From assembly GCF_003696265.1 (NCBI RefSeq), contig NZ_RFFH01000008.1:291234-355233 (forward strand): 64,000 nucleotides of DNA. Direction: 5' to 3'. The stretch is from Nocardia stercoris (lineage in GTDB: Bacteria > Actinomycetota > Actinomycetes > Mycobacteriales > Mycobacteriaceae). Positions 57,417-64,000 of this stretch are shown here, piece after piece. A program made the translations under genes and the position numbers. Each line of letters opens with the position of its first letter. The stretch's first letter is position 1. The notes beneath the pieces are model-generated. The model was not told where the DNA came from, did not search any database, and was given only the letters and a program-made list of their open reading frames with translations.

Positions 57417-59603
57417 GTGAAAGCGCTGGGGCGGTTGGCCGTCGGGCGGCCGCGAACCGTGGTCGCCGTGGTACTGGCCTTGATGGTGCTCGCCGGGGTG
57501 TGCGGCATGTCGGTGACGGAACGGTTGTCCGGCGGTGGCTTCCGGCCACCGGATGCCGAATCTTTCCGGGCCGCACAGATTCTGGAGGACCACTACGTCA
57601 CCGGAACGCCGAATGTCATCGTGCTGGCCGATCTTCCGGCCGGGGCGGGCACGATCGACGGCCCCGAGGCGGCGTCGTCGGGGGCGCGGCTGACCACCGA
57701 ACTCGCGGCGGTACCGGGTGTGCGCTCGGCCGTATCCTATTGGACCGCGGGATCTCCGGAGTTCCTGCGCGATCGCGACCACACCGCGGCGCTGATCGCC
57801 GTGCACGTCCCGGGCGACGAGAACGCGGTGGAACGGGTGACCGAGCGCCTGATCACCACCTACCGGGACCGCGACTACGGGCCGCTGCGCCTGCGGCTCG
57901 GCGGGGCGGCGGTCGGATACCACGACGCCACAGTGCAACTCGCGCACGACGTGCGGCTCACCGAGGAGGTGTCGCTGCCCGTCGTGCTGGTGCTGCTGGT
58001 CCTGATCTTCGGCAGCCTGGTCGCCGCCGGACTGCCGCTGGTGCTGGGTCTGGTCTCCATCGTCGGCACCCTCGGAATCCTGCGGGTACTCACCGAATTC
58101 ACCCAGGTATCCAGCTACGCGCTGAATCTGACCACCGTGCTGGGCCTGGGCCTGGGCGTCGACTACAGCCTGTTCGTGGTCAGCCGGTTCCGGGAGGAGC
58201 GGCGGGCCGGGCGGACCCTGTCCGAAGCGGTCACGATCACCGTCGCCACCGCCGGCCGGACCGTCCTGTTCTCGGCCAGCACGATCGTCATCGCCATGTC
58301 GGCAATGCTGTTGTTCCCCATGCCTTTCCTGCGGTCGCTGGCCATGGCCTGCCTGTCGGTGACGGTGCTCGCCGCCGCCGCCACGGTCACCGTGCTGCCC
58401 GCCCTGCTGATGCTGTTCGGGCACCGCATCGACGCGCTGGATCTGCGACGTGCCGTGCGCCGGCTGCGCGGGCGCCCCGAACCGGCGCCGCGACCGCTCG
58501 AAGCCGGGCTCTGGTATCGCGCCGCGCGGCGAGTTACCGCCCGGCCCATCGTGTTCGGCGGAGCGGCGCTGCTGCTGGTGCTGATCCTGGGTGCGCCGTT
58601 CGCGGGGGTGCGGCTGGGTCTGACCGACGACCGGGCCTTCCCGGAGTCGGTGCAGACCCGGCAGGTCGGTGACGTGCTGCGCGCCGACTTCACCGCAGCC
58701 GCCACCAGCCAGATGGATGTCGTGGTGGACGGCCCGATCGACGGGCCGCGGCTGTCCGCCCTCGCCGCGTCGATCGGTGCGCTGCCGCACGCCCGCGTGG
58801 TGCGGGTCATGCCGGGCACGCAGGGCGCGGACATCGTGGTGATGCCCGATATCCACGACCCGTACTCGCCGGAAGCGCATACGCTGCTCACCCGGATCCG
58901 GCAGCTGCCTTCGCCGCAGCCGCTGCTGGTCAGCGGCGCCACCGCCGAGAACTCCGATATCGACGACGGGCTGACCCAGCGGCTGCCGCTGGTGATCGGG
59001 CTGATCATGGTGGCGATGCTGGTGCTGCTGTTCGCGTTCACCGGCAGTGTGGTGATCCCGCTGAAAGCGGTGGTGCTCAACACCCTCAGCCTGTCGGCGA
59101 CCTGCGGTGCCATGGTCTATGTGTTCCAGGACGGGCACCTGCGCTGGCTGGTCGGCGACTTCACCGCGACGGGCGTGCTGACCGCGCCGGTGACGGTGCT
59201 GGTGTTCTGCCTGGCCTTCGGCATGTCGATGGACTACGAGGTGTTCCTGCTGTCGCGGATCACCGAGGAGTACCGGATCCGCGGCAACACCGCCGACGCG
59301 GTCGCGTACGGGCTGGAACGCACCGGACGGATCGTGACGGCCGCGGCGGCACTGATGGCCATGGTGTGTGTGGGCCTGGCCTTCTCGCACATCTCGTTCA
59401 CCAAGCTGATGGGTGTCGGGCTGACGCTGGCGGTGTTGATGGACGCGACCGTGATCCGCGGTGTGCTGGTGCCGGCCCTGATGCGGTTGCTGGGCGAGGC
59501 CAATTGGTGGGCGCCCGGATTCCTGCGGCGTGCGCACCGGGTCATCGCGTTGCGGGAGGAGGCCGAGCCCGCCGAGGTGGCGGAACCGGTGCCCTCGGCG
59601 TAG
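57417..59603 (+). CDS. MMPL/RND family membrane transporter
   Basis: The 728-residue inner-membrane protein has the duplicated MMPL layout: TM1, a large outer loop, five TMs, then the same again. Two proton-relay Asp sites are visible at about residue 249 (GLGVDYSLFVVSRF) and 606 (GMSMDYEVFLLSRI). Family members export lipids, siderophores or drugs, driven by protons. GTG 57417 has GAGGAGGAG just upstream; a TATGCT box at 57339 could be its -10. It is 15 kb from the NRPS, so a role in exporting that product is only a possibility. Confidence 0.92.
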   Translation: MKALGRLAVGRPRTVVAVVLALMVLAGVCGMSVTERLSGGGFRPPDAESFRAAQILEDHYVTGTPNVIVLADLPAGAGTIDGPEAASSGARLTTELAAVPGVRSAVSYWTAGSPEFLRDRDHTAALIAVHVPGDENAVERVTERLITTYRDRDYGPLRLRLGGAAVGYHDATVQLAHDVRLTEEVSLPVVLVLLVLIFGSLVAAGLPLVLGLVSIVGTLGILRVLTEFTQVSSYALNLTTVLGLGLGVDYSLFVVSRFREERRAGRTLSEAVTITVATAGRTVLFSASTIVIAMSAMLLFPMPFLRSLAMACLSVTVLAAAATVTVLPALLMLFGHRIDALDLRRAVRRLRGRPEPAPRPLEAGLWYRAARRVTARPIVFGGAALLLVLILGAPFAGVRLGLTDDRAFPESVQTRQVGDVLRADFTAAATSQMDVVVDGPIDGPRLSALAASIGALPHARVVRVMPGTQGADIVVMPDIHDPYSPEAHTLLTRIRQLPSPQPLLVSGATAENSDIDDGLTQRLPLVIGLIMVAMLVLLFAFTGSVVIPLKAVVLNTLSLSATCGAMVYVFQDGHLRWLVGDFTATGVLTAPVTVLVFCLAFGMSMDYEVFLLSRITEEYRIRGNTADAVAYGLERTGRIVTAAAALMAMVCVGLAFSHISFTKLMGVGLTLAVLMDATVIRGVLVPALMRLLGEANWWAPGFLRRAHRVIALREEAEPAEVAEPVPSA

Positions 59604-59649
59604 CGCGGCGCGAACCGGCCGATTCCGGCGACCTGTCGGTGGTGCCCAG

Positions 59650-59655
59650 TATCCT
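59650..59655 (+). promoter_or_regulatory. Putative -10 box of the Fpg/Nei gene
   Basis: TATCCT ends 6 bases before the ATG at 59662, with no ribosome-binding site, suggesting a leaderless transcript. Confidence 0.45.
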
Positions 59656-59661
59656 GCGGGT

Positions 59662-60528
59662 ATGCCTGAGCTACCGGAGATCGTGGCGCTCGAGCGGTTT
59701 CTCGCCGAGCATGCGGTGGGTGCGGTGGTCGGCCGGGTCGACGTCGCGGCGTTGAGCGTGCTGAAGACCTTCGACCCGCCGGTGACGGCGCTGTCCGGTC
59801 GGGACGTGACCGGCACCGGGCGCTGGGGCAAGCACCTGGGCCTGGATTGCGGTGGACTCTGGCTGATCACGCACCTGTCCCGCGGCGGGTGGCTGCGCTG
59901 GATCGACGAACCCAGTGCGGCCCCGCCGAAACCGGGCAAGGGGCCGCTGGCCCTGCGCGTGCACCTGTTCACGCCCGAGGGCGCCACCCCGGCCTTCGAT
60001 CTCACCGAGGCGGGCACCAAGAAGCGGCTCGCGGTGTGGATCGTCACCGATCCGCAGCAGGTGCCGGGGATCGCGCGGCTCGGCCCGGATGTGCTGGCCG
60101 TGTCCGAACCCGAGTTCGCCGGACTGCTGGCCGGCAGTTCGCAGCGGCTCAAGACCGCGCTCGCCGACCAGTCGCTGATCGCGGGGGTCGGTAACGCCTA
60201 TTCCGACGAGATCCTGCACGCCGCCAAACTGTCGCCCTTCGCCACCGCGAAGACGCTGGACGCGGAGAAGGTCGGCCGGCTCTACGCGGCCATGCGCGAC
60301 ATCCTCACCGACGCGGTGCAGCGCTCGTCCGGCCAGGACGCCGCCCGCCTCAAGGGCGAGAAACGCGCCGGTTTCCAGGTGCACGCCCGCACCGGCCAGC
60401 CCTGCCCGGTCTGCGGCGACACCGTGCGCGAGGTCGCCTATACGGACAAGTCGTTCCAGTACTGCCCCACCTGTCAGACCGGCGGCAAGATCCTCGCCGA
60501 CCGCCGCATGTCACGGTTGTTGAAGTAA
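59662..60528 (+). CDS. Fpg/Nei family DNA glycosylase
   Basis: This base-excision repair enzyme removes oxidised bases and cuts the abasic site. The 288 residues begin MPELPE, with Pro2 as nucleophile and Glu3. The helix-two-turn-helix segment is GVGNAYSDEILHAAKLSP. A C-terminal zinc finger has four Cys at 248, 251, 268 and 271 (CPVC and CPTC). After MPELPE the sequence (IVALERFL) differs from classical Fpg (VETxRR), so it may be a Nei-like or actinobacterial subfamily member; the substrate is not assigned. It is convergent with the first carboxylesterase (13-base gap). Confidence 0.94.
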   Translation: MPELPEIVALERFLAEHAVGAVVGRVDVAALSVLKTFDPPVTALSGRDVTGTGRWGKHLGLDCGGLWLITHLSRGGWLRWIDEPSAAPPKPGKGPLALRVHLFTPEGATPAFDLTEAGTKKRLAVWIVTDPQQVPGIARLGPDVLAVSEPEFAGLLAGSSQRLKTALADQSLIAGVGNAYSDEILHAAKLSPFATAKTLDAEKVGRLYAAMRDILTDAVQRSSGQDAARLKGEKRAGFQVHARTGQPCPVCGDTVREVAYTDKSFQYCPTCQTGGKILADRRMSRLLK

Positions 60529-60541
60529 AGCTTCCGGCCCG

Positions 60542-62050
60542 TCAGTCCAGGACGCTGGCGCGCAGGCGGACCCCGGTCCAGGCTTCGCGTTTGGCTCGGT
60601 CCGGGTCGATCTCGATGCGGGGGTATCGATCGATGATGCGGGTGTTGCGTTGCTGTTCGGTGTAGGGCGGCCAGTCCGGCAGCGGGCGGCCCGTGCGGGC
60701 GAAAGCGAGCCAGTTGCCCTGGAATTGGTCCTGCACCGACCGGAAGCCCTGGTAACCGCCTGCGACGGTGAGCATTCGGCCGATCGGGCCGTCGACCCAG
60801 CCGAACACGGGGATCAGGTCGAGGGCGTGGGTGGCGCCGTATCCCGCCAAATGCAGTGCGCGCGGGGCGAAGTCGTAACGGTAGGCGTAGGTGGGGGCGT
60901 AGCGGCTGTGGCCTTCCAGGGCCGCGACGGTGGGCCGCCAGAAGGTGAAGTCGCCGCCGACCCGCATGGCGGTGCGCGGACGCGGATAACCGGTGTAGCG
61001 GCTGGTCACCCGCTGTTCGACACTGGGTTCGCAGCGCTCGAAGGCACTGGTCAGCTGGGCAGGGGTGACGGGGAGGGCGTCTTCGAGGTGCCGGAACAGG
61101 GTGGCCTCGTCGCGGTTGGTGCCGATGATCAGCGGCACCGGGTGGGCGCGGCCGGCGGCGATGGCGTCCAACGGCACCTCGGGCAGGAAGTCGCCGTCGG
61201 CGACCGGCGCGATCGGGAAGGCGCCCGGTTCGGCCCGCAGCATGCGGCCCGTCGCCCGGTTGACCGCCTTGCGCAGGTCGTTGGCGCTTGCCGTGGTGAG
61301 GTATTCGACCGCCTGCTCGGGGGTGGCGCCCCCGGCGGTCAAGCAGCGGCGGGCGAAGCGGCGGGCCTCGTCGGGGCGCAGCGTCCAGTCGGCGGGGGCG
61401 CTCTGCGCGATCGCCCGATGGAACAGTCCGCCGGCGGCGGGTGTCGCGAGCAGGCTGATCACCGCGTGCGCGCCGGCGGATTCGCCGAAGACGGTGACAT
61501 TGTCGGGGTCGCCGCCGAACGCGGCGATATTGCGCTGTACCCACCGCAGCGCGGCCACCTGGTCGCGCAGGCCCAGGTTCGAGTCGAATTGTCTTTCGGG
61601 AGTCGAGAATTCGCTGAAATCCACGTAGCCGAACCCGCCGAGGCGGTAGTTCAGCGCCACCACGATCACGTCGCCGCGGACCGCCAGCCGCGCACCGGAG
61701 TAGATCGCCGACGTGCCGATCACGTAGCCGCCGCCGTGGATGAAAACCAGCACCGGACGCGGGCCGGTCGCGGGAGTCGCCGGGGCCGTCACATTGAGTG
61801 TGAGACAGTCCTCGCCGGTCGGCTGCCAGCTGCGCGGACCCACCCGGGCGCCGTCGCGCGGCTGCATGGCGGCGAAACCGAACTCGGTGGCCGAACGGAC
61901 TCCCGACCAGGGCCGAACCGGTTGTGGAGCGCGGAACCTCAGCTCACCCACCGGCGCCGCAGCGTAGGGAATCGATCGCCAGCGCACCACGCGGCGACCC
62001 CGCAGACCACGGACGACTCCGTCGGCGGTCGTGACATCGGTGTCCACCAT
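60542..62050 (-). CDS. Type-B carboxylesterase, copy 1
   Basis: The 502-residue alpha/beta-hydrolase has nucleophile Ser191 in FGESAGAHA, the oxyanion-hole motif IHGGGYVIG, a likely acidic residue in GTNRDEATLF and a likely His in GATHALDLIPVFG. There is no signal peptide, so it is probably cytoplasmic. It is closely similar along its whole length to the next gene, a tandem duplication. I chose ATG 62050 because it aligns with the start of copy 2 and has TATCCT 6 bases upstream. The natural ester is unknown. Confidence 0.93.
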   Translation of the reverse strand: MVDTDVTTADGVVRGLRGRRVVRWRSIPYAAAPVGELRFRAPQPVRPWSGVRSATEFGFAAMQPRDGARVGPRSWQPTGEDCLTLNVTAPATPATGPRPVLVFIHGGGYVIGTSAIYSGARLAVRGDVIVVALNYRLGGFGYVDFSEFSTPERQFDSNLGLRDQVAALRWVQRNIAAFGGDPDNVTVFGESAGAHAVISLLATPAAGGLFHRAIAQSAPADWTLRPDEARRFARRCLTAGGATPEQAVEYLTTASANDLRKAVNRATGRMLRAEPGAFPIAPVADGDFLPEVPLDAIAAGRAHPVPLIIGTNRDEATLFRHLEDALPVTPAQLTSAFERCEPSVEQRVTSRYTGYPRPRTAMRVGGDFTFWRPTVAALEGHSRYAPTYAYRYDFAPRALHLAGYGATHALDLIPVFGWVDGPIGRMLTVAGGYQGFRSVQDQFQGNWLAFARTGRPLPDWPPYTEQQRNTRIIDRYPRIEIDPDRAKREAWTGVRLRASVLD

Positions 62051-62056
62051 CAATCC

Positions 62057-62062
62057 AGGATA
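62057..62062 (-). promoter_or_regulatory. Putative -10 box of carboxylesterase copy 1
   Basis: On the minus strand TATCCT ends 6 bases before the ATG at 62050. Copy 2 has the equivalent TATCAT at the same distance, so this box was kept after the duplication. Confidence 0.45.
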
Positions 62063-62111
62063 CGGACCTGGCATCGAACGCACGACCGGTCCGACGTGTG
62101 ACGGGCGCCGC

Positions 62112-63623
62112 TCACCGCTGGTCCAGGACGCGGGCCCGCAACCGGACCCCCGCCCAGGCTTCGCGTTCGGCCCGGTCCGGGTCGACCTCCACGCGGGGCT
62201 GCTCGTCGATGATGCGGGTGTTGCGCTGCTGTTCGGTGTAGGGCGGCCAGTCCGGCAGCGGGCGGCCCGTGCGGGCGAAAGCCAGCCAGTTGTCCTGGAA
62301 TTGGTCCTGCACCGAGCGAAATCCTTTGGAACCGCCTGCGACGGTGAGGATCCGCCCGACCGGTCGATCCACCCAGCCGAACACGGGGATCAGGTCGAGG
62401 GCGTGGGTGGCGCCGTAACCGGCCAAATGCAGTGCGCGCGGGGCGAAGTCGTAACGGTAGGCATAGGTGGGGGCGTAGCGGCTGTGGCCTTCCAGGGCCG
62501 CGAGAGTGGGTCGCCAGAAGGTGAAGTCGCCGCCGATGCGGCGCGTGGCGCGCGGGTGCGGATATCCCGGATACCGGCTGGTCACCCGCTGTTCGGCGCC
62601 GGGCTCGGAGCGAGCGAACACGCTGCTCAGTTGGTCGGCGGTGATCGGCAGGCCGCTCTCGGGCCGGAACAGCGTGGCCTCGTCGCGGTTGGTGCCCATG
62701 ATCAGCGGCACCGGGTGGGCGCGGCCACCGGTGATGGCGTCCAGCGGCGGCTCGGGCAGGAAGTCGCCGTCGGCGACCGGGGCCAGCGGGTAGGCGCCCG
62801 GCTCCGCGCGCGCTGCCCGGTTCACCGTCTGCTGGACCGCGGCGCGCAGGTCGGCGGCGGTGGCCGTGGTGAGGTAGCGGGCGGCCGCGTCGGGCCGCAC
62901 GCCGGCCGCAGCCAGGCAGCGCCGGGCGAAGCGGCGGGCCTCGTCCGGCCGCAGGATCCAGTCGGCGGGGGCGCTCTGCGCGATCGCCCGATGGAACAGC
63001 CCGCCCGCGGCGGGTGTCGCGAGCAGGCTGACGACCGCCTGTGCCCCGGCGGATTCGCCGAAGACGGTGACATTGCCCGGGTCGCCGCCGAACGCGGCGA
63101 TATTGCGCTGTACCCACCGCAGGGCCGCCACCTGGTCGCGCAGGCCCAGGTTGGAGTCGAATTGTCTTTCCGCAGTGGAGAATTCGCTGAAGTCGACGTA
63201 GCCGAGGGCGCCCAGCCGATAGTTGATCGCCACGACGACGGCGTCACCGCGGACCGCGAGCCGCCCACCCGAATACGCGGCCGAGGTGCCGATCACGTAG
63301 GAGCCGCCGTGGATGAAGACCAGCACCGGCCGCGGCCCGGCGGCCGGCGCGTCCGGCACGGTCACGTTGAGAGTCAGGCAGTCCTCGCCGGTGCGCTGCC
63401 AGCTGGCCAGCCCTACCCGGGCACCGCTGCGCGGCTGCGGGGCGGCGAGCCCGAATTCGGTCGCCTCGCGCACTCCGGTCCAGGGCCGTAACGGTTGCGG
63501 TGCGCGGAACCTCAGCTCGCCCACCGGGGGCTCGGCATAGGGAACGGACCGCCAGCGCACCACGCGGCGACCCCGAAGACCACGGACGACGCCGTCCGCG
63601 ATCGTGACCTCGGTGTGCACCAT
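62112..63623 (-). CDS. Type-B carboxylesterase, copy 2
   Basis: The 503-residue paralogue of the adjacent gene has the same motifs: IHGGSYVIG, Ser191 in FGESAGAQA, GTNRDEATLF and GATHALDLIPVFG. Identity between copies is very high from the start to the C-terminus (for example both contain DFSEFST, EQRVTSRY and PDWPPYTEQQRNTRIID). Divergence is greatest around residues 85-100 and 215-260 and at the C-terminal end. The 61-base gap to copy 1 holds no terminator that I can see, but each copy has its own -10-like box. Confidence 0.93.
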   Translation of the reverse strand: MVHTEVTIADGVVRGLRGRRVVRWRSVPYAEPPVGELRFRAPQPLRPWTGVREATEFGLAAPQPRSGARVGLASWQRTGEDCLTLNVTVPDAPAAGPRPVLVFIHGGSYVIGTSAAYSGGRLAVRGDAVVVAINYRLGALGYVDFSEFSTAERQFDSNLGLRDQVAALRWVQRNIAAFGGDPGNVTVFGESAGAQAVVSLLATPAAGGLFHRAIAQSAPADWILRPDEARRFARRCLAAAGVRPDAAARYLTTATAADLRAAVQQTVNRAARAEPGAYPLAPVADGDFLPEPPLDAITGGRAHPVPLIMGTNRDEATLFRPESGLPITADQLSSVFARSEPGAEQRVTSRYPGYPHPRATRRIGGDFTFWRPTLAALEGHSRYAPTYAYRYDFAPRALHLAGYGATHALDLIPVFGWVDRPVGRILTVAGGSKGFRSVQDQFQDNWLAFARTGRPLPDWPPYTEQQRNTRIIDEQPRVEVDPDRAEREAWAGVRLRARVLDQR

Positions 63624-63629
63624 CCGGCC

Positions 63630-63635
63630 ATGATA
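63630..63635 (-). promoter_or_regulatory. Putative -10 box of carboxylesterase copy 2
   Basis: TATCAT on the minus strand ends 6 bases before the ATG at 63623. There is no Shine-Dalgarno sequence, so a leaderless mRNA is likely. Confidence 0.45.
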
Positions 63636-63679
63636 CGGATTCCGTTATCGGCGGCTGGGGGTGTGCGGCGACCGGCCGG

Positions 63680-63925
63680 TTACTGCAGGTAACCCTCGAC
63701 CTGACCCGGCCCGCCGGCCTGAGCCTGATCCGGGTCGGCGCCGCGATCGATGCGCGCCCGCCGCTGGCGCAGCAGGTCCCAGCACTGGTCGAGCTGCACC
63801 TCGAGCTCGGCCAGCTGCCGCCGCTCCTCCGAGGGGGCCAGTTCGCCGTCCACGGCGCGGGAGCGCAGCGTGTGCTCGCGGTCCACGAGGTCTTTGATGC
63901 GGGTCAGGATGTCCTGTTCGCTCAT
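63680..63925 (-). CDS. DUF2630 family small protein
   Basis: The 81-residue, charged, mostly helical protein (MSEQDILTRIKDLVDREHTLR, then PSEERRQLAELEVQLDQCWDLLRQRRARI) is typical of the actinobacterial DUF2630 family; function unknown. Heptad-like Leu spacing suggests a short coiled coil. I chose ATG 63925 over 63934 because TAGCAT lies 7 bases upstream of it and homologues begin M-S/D. Confidence 0.88.
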   Translation of the reverse strand: MSEQDILTRIKDLVDREHTLRSRAVDGELAPSEERRQLAELEVQLDQCWDLLRQRRARIDRGADPDQAQAGGPGQVEGYLQ

Positions 63926-63932
63926 GTCGACC

Positions 63933-63938
63933 ATGCTA
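63933..63938 (-). promoter_or_regulatory. Putative -10 box of the DUF2630 gene
   Basis: TAGCAT on the minus strand overlaps the alternative upstream ATG and ends 7 bases before the ATG at 63925, again consistent with a leaderless mRNA. Confidence 0.4.
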
Positions 63939-63960
63939 CGGGGACGATCGGCGCGGGTGC

Positions 63961-63993
63961 GGTGGGCGCGGCCGCGCGGCCGCGCGGCCGTCC
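63961..63993. repeat. GC-only low-complexity run
   Basis: Overlapping GCGGCCGC words form a short self-complementary tract at the window edge. No gene is visible in the last 60 bases. Confidence 0.6.
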
Positions 63994-64000
63994 GGCGGGC

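Overview
The window is about 64 kb of very GC-rich actinobacterial DNA. Codon use, the encapsulin/DyP pair, the thyA-folA pair, a CobF-type precorrin methyltransferase, a DUF2630 protein and the NRPS style point to Nocardia or a close relative in the Nocardiaceae. This assignment is inferred from gene content; no rRNA is present.

Region 1 (1-41901, + strand) is one open reading frame that is already open at the first base. It encodes at least 13,966 residues of a non-ribosomal peptide synthetase. It enters in the middle of an adenylation (A) domain and runs A1(partial)-T, ten full C-A-T modules, two of them with none and the sixth and twelfth units carrying epimerases, and ends in C13 plus a degenerate A domain. 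In order: A1-T1, C2-A2-T2, C3-A3-T3, C4-A4-T4, C5-A5-T5, C6-A6-T6-E6, C7-A7-T7, C8-A8-T8, C9-A9-T9, C10-A10-T10, C11-A11-T11, C12-A12-T12-E12, C13-A13*. Specificity codes read by eye predict X-X-Ser-Ser-Thr-(D)X-Ser-Ser-Thr-X-X-(D)X. A13* has lost its ATP-binding loop, and no carrier, thioesterase or reductase domain follows. A3 has a 121-residue stretch built largely of 33-bp tandem repeats at the A6/A7 junction, and A11 has a shorter insertion at the same site.

Region 2 (41918-44051) holds a convergent Fic-family gene, a DUF4097 gene preceded by four copies of an 8-bp palindrome, and a perfect 19-bp terminator stem.

Region 3 (44084-51940) is a minus-strand operon: APC permease, two DUF1989 (urea-carboxylase-associated) proteins, a carboxyltransferase-only relative of urea/guanidine carboxylase, and an AtzF-type allophanate hydrolase. 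A divergent TetR regulator and two matching operators sit at its head. The set resembles urea/guanidine nitrogen salvage, but the biotin carboxylase and biotin carrier halves are missing.

Region 4 (51890-56543, minus strand) holds a NUDIX hydrolase and a small membrane protein, a DyP peroxidase with its encapsulin shell, a cupin, and the thyA-folA nucleotide pair.

Region 5 (56564-63925) holds cobF, an MMPL transporter and an Fpg/Nei glycosylase on the + strand, then two tandemly duplicated carboxylesterases and a DUF2630 protein on the minus strand. Several genes in regions 4 and 5 have a TANNNT box 6-8 bases before the start codon, which suggests leaderless transcripts. I saw no tRNA, rRNA, CRISPR array, insertion sequence or phage gene.
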